This document shows positions 8,999-16,104 of a stretch of 64,000 nt of DNA, in pieces (positions within the stretch are counted from its first letter, which is position 1; the number at the start of each line of letters is the position of its first letter). The DNA is from Candidatus Ruminococcus avistercoris (GTDB taxonomy: Bacteria > Bacillota > Clostridia > Lachnospirales > Lachnospiraceae): the NCBI GenBank assembly GCA_019120315.1, contig DWVJ01000036.1, forward strand, positions 62,001 to 126,000, given 5' to 3'. A model generated the notes under the pieces. That model saw nothing but the letters and a program-made list of their open reading frames with translations. It had not been told where the DNA came from and ran no database searches. Both the position numbers and the translations under genes were made by a program.

Positions 8999-9359
8999 GA
9001 CTCAGATCATGGTGGCCGTTTTCGCGGCGGCGGCTCTCTTCCTGCTGATTTATATGATACGCGGCAACAGACTGAAGCTGAAATATGCGCTGTCCTGGTT
9101 TGTACTGGCGGTGGGAATCCTGATTTTTGGCTGCTTCCCGTCTCTGACTTCCCTGCTGGCGGATTTTCTGGGGATTGAGACACCGGTAAACGTCCTTTTC
9201 TTTGCCGGATTTTGTTTCTCTTTGATTATTATTTTTTCTTTGACTGTGGCGGTTTCCCGGCTGTCGGTCAGCCTGAAAAGACTGGCTCAGGAGACGGCGC
9301 TTTTAAAAAAAGAGCTGGAGGAGGTAAGAAAAGAACGTCATGAGGATGCAGGTGAGTAA
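8988..9359 (+). CDS. DUF2304 family small membrane protein
   Basis: A 123-residue membrane protein with three hydrophobic segments (about residues 5-22, 30-50 and 65-90) and a C-terminal charged coiled-coil-like helix (LKRLAQETALLKKELEEV). This architecture matches DUF2304 proteins, which commonly sit beside DPM1-like GT2 genes and may anchor the enzyme or assist flipping. The start at 8988 is chosen because AAAGGAGG at 8974-8981 is spaced 6 nt from it; an in-frame ATG at 8982 is too close and TTG at 8961 is less likely. It overlaps the GT2 gene by 11 bp and the next gene by 20 bp. Confidence 0.8.
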   Translation: MNIRTQIMVAVFAAAALFLLIYMIRGNRLKLKYALSWFVLAVGILIFGCFPSLTSLLADFLGIETPVNVLFFAGFCFSLIIIFSLTVAVSRLSVSLKRLAQETALLKKELEEVRKERHEDAGE

Positions 9360-11268
9360 AAAAAGAAGATTTGTCATTGCGTTTTTGGCGCAGCTTTGTC
9401 TGGTGCTGGCAACGGGCGCGGCGACAGAATTTCTGTATAACCTTCCTCTGAAAAAAGAACAGGATTATCAGTATCTGGAAGAATCACAGATTCAGACGGA
9501 CGGTTTTAAACTGACAGACGGCGTGTACGTCAGCGAAGAGGGAGGCGCCAGCCTGACACTTACCTTTCCCAAGCAGTATGTGGACAAGCTGTACTATGAA
9601 TTTGATTATGAAGGGCAGCTGTATGCCACCGTTTATGTTGGAGATTACAGCAAAGAGGATTCTTCGCCGGATCGGAAAATTGAGGATCATAACAATCATC
9701 TGTCCAATTCTTCCACGGTAAATATCCGCTGTAAAACGGATCGTATTACGATTCGCATGCCCCAGGAAGCAGAACACGTAAATATCAGAGCAGTGGCTTT
9801 GAACAATACGGGAAATTATTCCCTGGGGCGGTTCCTTTTCGCCTGCGCTGCGGCGGGAGCCGTGCTGCTTTTGTTCCATCTGTTTCATAACAGCCGCTTC
9901 TGGAAGCCGGAGCGGATCTTTCTGGCGGCGGCCGCGACGGCAGGGCTGCTGATGATCCTGACGCTGCCGCCCCATAAAGTGGGGATGGATGAAGAGATTC
10001 ACTTCGGCCGTGCCTGGTATCTTTTCGACACCCTGGCGGGGAAAGAGACGGTGACCGTTCATCCGGTGATGAATGATCTGATCACGGCCAGTATGAACAA
10101 CTGGCCGGAGAGTATTCCCCAGTCGGAGGAGGAGAGAAAGGAGGAGGAACAGTTCTGGAATGATAATCTTTCCTGGGATATTTCAGCGCCTTCCGATGCG
10201 TATCAGCAGGAGAATTATCAGGTGAAACTGTATACCTTCAGCTATCTTCCCCAGGCGCTGATGATTCAGCTGGGCCGATTTTTACATCTTCCCTTTACCT
10301 GGATTTATCAGCTGGGAAGACTGGGCAATTTGATCCTTTACTGCGGGGTGATTTTTCTGGCTATCCGGAAAATACCTTTCGGCAAACGGATCATGATGGT
10401 GCTGGCCCTGATGCCCACGGCGATGTTTTCGGCCGTGACATACACGTACGATACGACGGTGACAGCTTTTACTTTTCTGGGGCTGGCCTATCTTCTGCCG
10501 GAGCTAAGGGACGACGGAGGAAAACTGTCCAGGAAAAACTGTGTGGTATTCACACTGTCCTTCGTTATTGCCAGCCTGCCAAAACCGGTTTATATCCCCA
10601 TGCTGCTGCTGGCTTTGTTTATCCCCGCTTCCCGGTTTTCCGGGAAAAAGAATTACCGGCTCTTTCAGGCGGGAATCGGAGCGGTATTTCTGCTGATGCT
10701 TTCCACTTTCGCTCTGGAACCTCTTTTGAATGCCAATCAGGCGGGAGACGCCAGAGGCGGCGATACCAGCGTGGGACGTCAGCTGCGGTATGTGTTTTCC
10801 CATCCGCTGGCATACAGCCGTCTGCTGCTGTCCAGCCTCTGGGAGAAATTCTTCCCCTTTACCTTTGGATTCCAAGGCCTGGGGCAGATGGGCCATCTGG
10901 CAGGAAATGAAAAAATGGTTTCTGCGGCCATGCTGACGGCGGGGGTGGTGCTGACAGACTATGACGGCGGGGAGGGACGGGAACTGTCGGCGCTGCAAAG
11001 AGGAGCGGCGCTGCTGCTTGGTTTTGCCACTCTGTGCCTTGTCTGGACGGCGCTGTACTTAAGCTTTACGCCGGTGGGAGCAGATGTGATCCGGGGCGTG
11101 CAGGGCAGATATTACCTTCCTGTTACCATGATGGGTCTGCTGGCGGTACGGACAATAGCGCTGCGAAACTGTCTGCCGCGGCGGATCGACCTGACCGTGG
11201 TGACGGCGCTGTCTGTTTTTCTGCTGCTTTGCGCCATGTATACCGGAGTAATCTGCAATACCTTCTGA
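9340..11268 (+). CDS. DUF2142 family membrane protein, predicted GT-C glycosyltransferase
   Basis: A 642-residue polytopic membrane protein. After an N-terminal membrane segment (about 10-28) comes an extracytoplasmic beta-rich stretch (about 40-155), then roughly ten transmembrane segments. The acidic loop PPHKVGMDEEIHFGRAWY (near 208-225) resembles the DUF2142 PPDE-x-xH motif, and a late GVQGRYYLPV (near 585) is also characteristic. GT-C enzymes use polyprenyl-phosphate sugars as donors on the outer face of the membrane. With the DPM1-like GT2 and DUF2304 protein just upstream it forms a plausible three-gene side-chain glycosylation set. The catalytic role is inferred from fold similarity. 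Confidence 0.8.
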   Translation: MRMQVSKKRRFVIAFLAQLCLVLATGAATEFLYNLPLKKEQDYQYLEESQIQTDGFKLTDGVYVSEEGGASLTLTFPKQYVDKLYYEFDYEGQLYATVYVGDYSKEDSSPDRKIEDHNNHLSNSSTVNIRCKTDRITIRMPQEAEHVNIRAVALNNTGNYSLGRFLFACAAAGAVLLLFHLFHNSRFWKPERIFLAAAATAGLLMILTLPPHKVGMDEEIHFGRAWYLFDTLAGKETVTVHPVMNDLITASMNNWPESIPQSEEERKEEEQFWNDNLSWDISAPSDAYQQENYQVKLYTFSYLPQALMIQLGRFLHLPFTWIYQLGRLGNLILYCGVIFLAIRKIPFGKRIMMVLALMPTAMFSAVTYTYDTTVTAFTFLGLAYLLPELRDDGGKLSRKNCVVFTLSFVIASLPKPVYIPMLLLALFIPASRFSGKKNYRLFQAGIGAVFLLMLSTFALEPLLNANQAGDARGGDTSVGRQLRYVFSHPLAYSRLLLSSLWEKFFPFTFGFQGLGQMGHLAGNEKMVSAAMLTAGVVLTDYDGGEGRELSALQRGAALLLGFATLCLVWTALYLSFTPVGADVIRGVQGRYYLPVTMMGLLAVRTIALRNCLPRRIDLTVVTALSVFLLLCAMYTGVICNTF

Positions 11269-11276
11269 CCCCAGCC

Positions 11277-11305
11277 TTGAATAATAGACAGCAAAATGGT
11301 ATACT
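11277..11305 (+). promoter_or_regulatory. SigA-type promoter for rfbB
   Basis: A -35 box TTGAAT (11277-11282) and a -10 box TATACT (11300-11305) are separated by exactly 17 bp, and the -10 is preceded by TGG, giving an extended -10 element. It lies in the 75-bp gap before rfbB and would give a second transcription start for the dTDP-sugar genes inside the long locus. Confidence 0.7.
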
Positions 11306-11343
11306 TACCATAAATTGACGAAGAAAATCTGGAGGACAAACGG

Positions 11344-12420
11344 ATGAGAACATATCTGGTAACCGGAGGCGCCGGCTTTATCGGTTCAAATTATATTCAC
11401 TACATGTTTAAAAAATACGGCGATACGATCCGCATTATCAATGTGGATAAGCTGACCTACGCGGGAAATCTGGAGAATCTGGAAGACATCAAAGACCGTG
11501 AAAACTACACATTTATCCGGGCGGATATCTGCGACAGCGAAGCGATTCAGAAAATATTTGATGAAAATGATATTGACCGGGTGGTTCACTTTGCAGCGGA
11601 GAGCCATGTGGACCGCAGTATCCGCAACCCGGAAGTATTTGTAAAAACCAACGTGCTGGGTACCCTGGTGATGCTCAACGCGGCCAAAGCGGCATGGGAG
11701 CTTCCGGACGGAACTTTTAAGGAGGATAAGAAATTTCTCCATGTATCCACTGATGAGGTGTACGGCTCCCTGGAAAAAGAAGGAGAGTACTTCTATGAGA
11801 CGACTCCCTACGATCCTCACAGTCCCTACTCCGCCAGCAAGGCTTCTTCCGATATGCTGGTGAAATCTTATATGGACACCTATGGTTTCCCGGCCAACAT
11901 CACCAACTGCAGCAATAATTACGGGCCCTATCAGTTCCCGGAAAAGCTGATTCCGCTGATTATCAACAACGCCCTTCACGGAAAGAACCTTCCGGTATAC
12001 GGCGATGGCAAAAATGTCCGCGACTGGCTGTACGTGGAAGATCATGCCAAGGGGATCGATATGGTTCAGGAAAAGGGACGTCTCTTTGAAACCTATAATA
12101 TCGGCGGCCATAATGAAAAGCAGAATATTCAGATCATCCATATCATCCTGGATACCCTGCAGGAGATGCTCCCCGAGGGCGATCCAAGAAAAGAGCTGGT
12201 CAGCGAAAAGCTGATTACCTATGTGACAGACCGCAAAGGCCATGACCGCCGTTATGCCATCGCGCCGGACAAGATCAAAGAAGAGGTGGGCTGGTATCCG
12301 GAAACCATGTTTGAAGAGGGCATCCGCAAAACCATCCAGTGGTATTTTGAGCATGAGGACTGGATGGCTCATGTGACCAGCGGCGATTACCAAAAATACT
12401 ATCAGGAGATGTATCAATAA
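11344..12420 (+). CDS. rfbB: dTDP-glucose 4,6-dehydratase
   Basis: The second enzyme of dTDP-L-rhamnose synthesis; it converts dTDP-glucose to dTDP-4-keto-6-deoxyglucose using bound NAD. The Rossmann loop TGGAGFIGS is at residues 7-15, the FAAESHVDRSI segment near 83-93, the STDEVYGSL segment with the catalytic Thr/Asp/Glu near 136-144, and the YSASK catalytic pair near 160-164. 358 residues is close to family length. It begins 39 bp after a good extended -10 promoter, with GGAGG upstream of the ATG. Its product also feeds the WecE-type aminotransferase at 29687, so it serves two sugar branches. Confidence 0.96.
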   Translation: MRTYLVTGGAGFIGSNYIHYMFKKYGDTIRIINVDKLTYAGNLENLEDIKDRENYTFIRADICDSEAIQKIFDENDIDRVVHFAAESHVDRSIRNPEVFVKTNVLGTLVMLNAAKAAWELPDGTFKEDKKFLHVSTDEVYGSLEKEGEYFYETTPYDPHSPYSASKASSDMLVKSYMDTYGFPANITNCSNNYGPYQFPEKLIPLIINNALHGKNLPVYGDGKNVRDWLYVEDHAKGIDMVQEKGRLFETYNIGGHNEKQNIQIIHIILDTLQEMLPEGDPRKELVSEKLITYVTDRKGHDRRYAIAPDKIKEEVGWYPETMFEEGIRKTIQWYFEHEDWMAHVTSGDYQKYYQEMYQ

Positions 12421-12431
12421 AGACCCATTGA

Positions 12432-12470
12432 GGCAAAGAAGGGTTATCCCAGGATAAGCCTTCTTTTGCC
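12432..12470 (+). terminator. Imperfect hairpin between rfbB and rfbA (possible attenuating terminator)
   Basis: The 86-bp gap between rfbB and rfbA holds a large inverted repeat: GGCAAAGAAGG at the left pairs with CCTTCTTTTGCC at the right (one bulged base), continuing inward as TTATCC/GGATAA. The downstream arm carries a TTCTTTT run, but no extra T-tract follows the full stem. It could act as a leaky terminator or an mRNA-processing/stability site that sets unequal expression of rfbB and rfbA. Confidence 0.45.
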
Positions 12471-12506
12471 ATGGGCAAAAATGATCTTTTACAGGAGGAC
12501 AAAAGG

Positions 12507-13376
12507 ATGAAAGGTATTATTTTGGCAGGCGGTTCGGGAACCAGGCTGTATCCGCTGACAAAGGCGATTTCCAAGCAGATCATGCCGGTGTATGACAAGC
12601 CTATGATCTATTATCCCCTTTCCACACTGATGCTGGCAGGGATTCGGGAGATTCTCATCATCTCCACACCGCGGGATCTGCCGGTGTTCGAGGAGCTTTT
12701 CGGGACGGGCGAACAGCTGGGACTGTCCATGAGCTATGCGGTGCAGGAGCATCCCAACGGCCTGGCGGAGGCTTTTCTGATCGGAGAGAAATTCATCGGC
12801 AGCGACCGTGTGGCGTTGGTGCTGGGGGACAATATTTTCTATGGGCAAAGCTTCTCGAAAGTACTGGAGCGTGCGGCAGCCCGGGAGAAGGGGGCCACTA
12901 TTTTCGGCTATTATGTCAGAGATCCCCGGGAATACGGAGTGGTGGAATTCGACGGGGAAGGCAGAGCGCTTTCCATCGAGGAAAAGCCAAGGGAACCGAA
13001 ATCGAACTATGCCGTTCCGGGACTGTATTTCTATGACAACGATGTGGTGGAAATTGCAAAAAATGTGCAGCCTTCCGCCAGAGGAGAGCTGGAGATCACC
13101 AGTGTAAATAATGAATATCTGCAGCGGGGGACGCTCAGGGTGGAGACGCTGGGCAGAGGATTTGCCTGGCTGGATACGGGAAGCCATGATATGCTGCTGG
13201 ATGCGGCGGATTTCGTTTCCGCGTTTCAGAAACGTCAGGGTCTGTATATTTCCTGCATCGAAGAGATTGCCTATAAAAAGGGATTTATCACCCGCGATCA
13301 GCTGATTGAACTGGCTCAGCCGCTTTTGAAGACGGCTTACGGCCGGTATCTGCTGGAAGTGGCGGAAGGACTGTAG
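12507..13376 (+). CDS. rfbA: Glucose-1-phosphate thymidylyltransferase
   Basis: The first enzyme of dTDP-rhamnose synthesis, making dTDP-glucose from dTTP and glucose-1-phosphate. The start at 12507 (AGGAGGAC upstream) gives [18 protein letters not shown], the canonical N-terminus with the nucleotide loop; a longer in-frame extension is not supported. [16 protein letters not shown] (near 26-41), LGDNIFYG (near 108-115) and the [10 protein letters not shown] segment (near 160) are diagnostic. 289 residues is the usual length. It lies between rfbB and rfbC and is read with them. Confidence 0.97.
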   Translation: MKGIILAGGSGTRLYPLTKAISKQIMPVYDKPMIYYPLSTLMLAGIREILIISTPRDLPVFEELFGTGEQLGLSMSYAVQEHPNGLAEAFLIGEKFIGSDRVALVLGDNIFYGQSFSKVLERAAAREKGATIFGYYVRDPREYGVVEFDGEGRALSIEEKPREPKSNYAVPGLYFYDNDVVEIAKNVQPSARGELEITSVNNEYLQRGTLRVETLGRGFAWLDTGSHDMLLDAADFVSAFQKRQGLYISCIEEIAYKKGFITRDQLIELAQPLLKTAYGRYLLEVAEGL

Positions 13377-13412
13377 AAAAGAGACGGACAAACAGGAAAG
13401 AGAGAAGAGACA

Positions 13413-13976
13413 ATGGGAAAAATTACAGTAGAAACATGCGAAATCGAAGGATTAAAGGTGATTACGCCGGCGGTGTTCGGCGACGAGCGCGGATACTTTA
13501 TGGAAACCTATAATTATAACGATTACAAAGCGGCCGGGATCGATATGGAGTTTGTCCAGGACAATCAGTCCAGTTCCAAAAAAGGCGTGCTGCGGGGGCT
13601 GCATTTTCAGATCAATTTCCCCCAGGACAAACTGGTGCGGGTAGTCAGCGGAGAAGTGTTCGATGTGGCGGTGGATCTGCGGCCGGGATCAGCTACTTAT
13701 GGAAAATGGCACGGGGTCATCCTGTCGGCGGAAAATAAAAAGCAGTTTTTCATTCCCAAGAATTTTGCCCACGGTTTCGTGGTGCTTTCCGATTCGGCGG
13801 AGTTTGCTTACAAATGTACGGATTTTTACCATCCAAACGATGAAGGCGGACTGATGTGGAACGATCCGGATATCGGTATCGACTGGCCGATTCCGGAGGG
13901 AATGGAACTGACCATTTCTGAAAAAGACCAGAAATGGGGAAGTTTTCGCGAGTACCGCGGTAACCGTCAGGAGTGA
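13413..13976 (+). CDS. rfbC: dTDP-4-dehydrorhamnose 3,5-epimerase
   Basis: A 187-residue cupin-fold epimerase acting third in dTDP-L-rhamnose synthesis. Family landmarks are present: DERGYFMET near residues 24-32, QDNQSSSKKGVLRGLHFQ near 48-65 with the catalytic His, and VFDVAVDLRPGSATYG near 83-98. A catalytic Tyr is likely in the SAEFAYKCTDFY stretch. It follows rfbA by 36 bp and is followed 3 bp later by the ABC permease gene. The remaining step (rfbD) is encoded 9.3 kb downstream, after the exporter and glycosyltransferase genes. Confidence 0.96.
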   Translation: MGKITVETCEIEGLKVITPAVFGDERGYFMETYNYNDYKAAGIDMEFVQDNQSSSKKGVLRGLHFQINFPQDKLVRVVSGEVFDVAVDLRPGSATYGKWHGVILSAENKKQFFIPKNFAHGFVVLSDSAEFAYKCTDFYHPNDEGGLMWNDPDIGIDWPIPEGMELTISEKDQKWGSFREYRGNRQE

Positions 13977-13979
13977 CAG

Positions 13980-14795
13980 ATGTTGAAGAAAGTATTTTCT
14001 CTGCCGGTGGAGCTGTATCAGAACAGGCGTCTGATACTCACACTGGCTAAAAATGATTTTAAGACAAAATACGCCGGCTCCTATCTTGGCATCGTGTGGG
14101 CGTTTATCCAGCCCATCGTGACCGTTCTGGTGTATTGGTTTGTGTTTGGACTGGCCCTGCGGGCCGGCGGGAACCGTACGGTGCCCTTCATCCTCTGGCT
14201 GGTGGCCGGACTGGTGCCCTGGTTTTTTGTCCAGGACGGTCTGATCAACGGAACCAATGCCTTAATCGAGTATAATTATCTGGTGAAAAAGGTCGTATTT
14301 AAAATCAGCATTCTGCCCATGGTGAAGATCATTTCGGCTTTGTTCGTCCATCTTTTCTTTATCGTGGTGGTGCTGGTTTTATATGCGTGCCATGGATATT
14401 TCCCCGATCTTTACGTACTGCAGCTGATTTATTACAGCTTCAGCGTATTTGTACTGATTCTGGGAATTTCTTATCTGACCAGCGCTGTGGTGGTGTTCTT
14501 CCGCGATCTGTCGCAGATTATTAATATTGCCCTTCAGGTGGGCGTGTGGATGACGCCGATCATGTGGAGCTTTCAGGATCTGGGGCTTGCGGCGGACGGA
14601 ACCATAGCCACCATCTTGAAACTGAATCCGATTTACTATATCGTAAGCGGGTATCGGGATGCTCTGATTGATAAAGTCTGGTTCTGGGAACATCCCACGC
14701 TGACTCTTTACTACTGGATTTTTACAGTTGTGATTTTCTTTTTGGGAGCGCGGCTGTTTAAAAAGCTGAAAATCCATTTCGCAGACGTATTATAA
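13980..14795 (+). CDS. Polysaccharide ABC exporter permease (Wzm/TagG type)
   Basis: A 271-residue membrane permease of the ABC-2 family with about six transmembrane segments. The N-terminus LTLAKNDFKTKYAGSYLGIVWAFIQPI (residues about 20-46) is the typical amphipathic gate helix and first membrane span of Wzm, RfbA and TagG permeases. It exports a finished, polyprenyl-linked polysaccharide together with the ATPase encoded 15 bp downstream. Homologues export O-antigens, teichoic acids or rhamnans. Placement directly after rfbABC suggests that the exported polymer contains L-rhamnose. The start codon ATG at 13980 is spaced 3 bp from the rfbC stop. Confidence 0.92.
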   Translation: MLKKVFSLPVELYQNRRLILTLAKNDFKTKYAGSYLGIVWAFIQPIVTVLVYWFVFGLALRAGGNRTVPFILWLVAGLVPWFFVQDGLINGTNALIEYNYLVKKVVFKISILPMVKIISALFVHLFFIVVVLVLYACHGYFPDLYVLQLIYYSFSVFVLILGISYLTSAVVVFFRDLSQIINIALQVGVWMTPIMWSFQDLGLAADGTIATILKLNPIYYIVSGYRDALIDKVWFWEHPTLTLYYWIFTVVIFFLGARLFKKLKIHFADVL

Positions 14796-14810
14796 GGACG
14801 GAGAAGACAG

Positions 14811-16094
14811 ATGAAGGATATTGCCATCCGTGTGGATCATTTAAGCAAAGTATATAAACTGTATCATAAGCCTTCTGACCGGCTGAAGGAGACGCTGGGT
14901 ATGAAGGTCCCCGTGAGGGAGCATTATGCCCTTGACGATGTCAGCTTCGATGTATACCGAGGGGAGACGGTGGGAATCATCGGAACCAATGGATCCGGAA
15001 AGTCCACCATCTTAAAGATTATTACCGGTGTGCTGAATCCCTCCGGCGGAAAGGTGACGGTAAACGGGAGGATTTCCGCGCTGCTGGAGCTGGGAGCCGG
15101 CTTCAATATGGAGTATTCTGGGCTGGAGAACGTATATCTGAACGGCACCATGATCGGTTTTTCCAGGGAGGAAATCGACGCCCGCCTGGATGCCATCCTA
15201 AGCTTCGCCGATATCGGCGACTTTATTTATCAGCCGGTGAAGACTTATTCCAGCGGTATGTTTGTGCGTCTGGCTTTTGCGGTGGCCATCAACATCGAGC
15301 CGGAAATCCTGATCGTGGATGAAGCGCTGTCGGTGGGGGATGTCTTCTTTCAGGCAAAATGCTACCGGAAATTTGAAGATTTCAAGAAAATGGGAAAAAC
15401 CATTCTGTTTGTCAGCCATGATCTGGGCAGTATCAGCAAATACTGTGACCGTGTCGTGCTGCTGAACCAGGGAGTGAAAATGGACGAGGGAGCGCCAAAG
15501 GCCATGGTAGATCTTTATAAAAGACTGCTGGTTCATCAGGAAGAAGAAGCCCAGGCGCAGGCCCAGGAATCTGACGAGAAAGAATCAGCGTCCGCCCAAG
15601 CGGATCTTCAGGTTCAGGGAGGCGTCTGGAAAGATTCCCTGGCGACCAATCCGGAAGTGTTGGAATATGGAGAAAAGCAGGCTGAGGTAGTGGATTTTGC
15701 CGTGCTGGATCAAAGCGGACGGATTACCAATACGGTGGAAAAAGGATCAGAATTTACCATCCGTATGAAAGTGGCTTTCCGGGAGACAGTGGAGGATCCT
15801 ATTTTTGCCTATACGCTCAAGGATCTGAAAGGGACGGAGATCACCGGCACCAACACCATGTTTGAAAAAGTGAGCGTGGATACCCAGAATCCGGGAGATG
15901 TAAGAGAGATTTCCTTCGTGCAGAAAATGGATCTGCAGGGCGGGGAGTATCTGCTGTCTTTCGGCTGTACCGGATACCGGGACGGAGAGTTCCATGTATA
16001 TCACCGGCTGTATGACGCATGCAACATCACGGTGGTATCGGTGAAGAACACGGTGGGATTTTACGATATGAATTCAAAAGTTACGGTGGAATAG
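14811..16094 (+). CDS. Polysaccharide ABC exporter ATPase with C-terminal glycan-binding domain (Wzt type)
   Basis: A 427-residue ATPase paired with the upstream permease. Walker A GTNGSGKST is near residues 58-66, the signature segment YSSGM near 145, Walker B ILIVDEALSVGD near 166-177. Beyond the nucleotide-binding domain (about 1-245) an Ala/Gln/Glu-rich linker leads to a beta-rich C-terminal domain (about 265-427) like that of Wzt, which in the E. coli O9a system binds the capped non-reducing end of the polymer before export. Its presence implies that the polymer carries a terminal modification. The next gene encodes a candidate enzyme that makes that cap. Confidence 0.93.
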   Translation: MKDIAIRVDHLSKVYKLYHKPSDRLKETLGMKVPVREHYALDDVSFDVYRGETVGIIGTNGSGKSTILKIITGVLNPSGGKVTVNGRISALLELGAGFNMEYSGLENVYLNGTMIGFSREEIDARLDAILSFADIGDFIYQPVKTYSSGMFVRLAFAVAINIEPEILIVDEALSVGDVFFQAKCYRKFEDFKKMGKTILFVSHDLGSISKYCDRVVLLNQGVKMDEGAPKAMVDLYKRLLVHQEEEAQAQAQESDEKESASAQADLQVQGGVWKDSLATNPEVLEYGEKQAEVVDFAVLDQSGRITNTVEKGSEFTIRMKVAFRETVEDPIFAYTLKDLKGTEITGTNTMFEKVSVDTQNPGDVREISFVQKMDLQGGEYLLSFGCTGYRDGEFHVYHRLYDACNITVVSVKNTVGFYDMNSKVTVE

Positions 16095-16104
16095 GGGTGA
16101 GACG

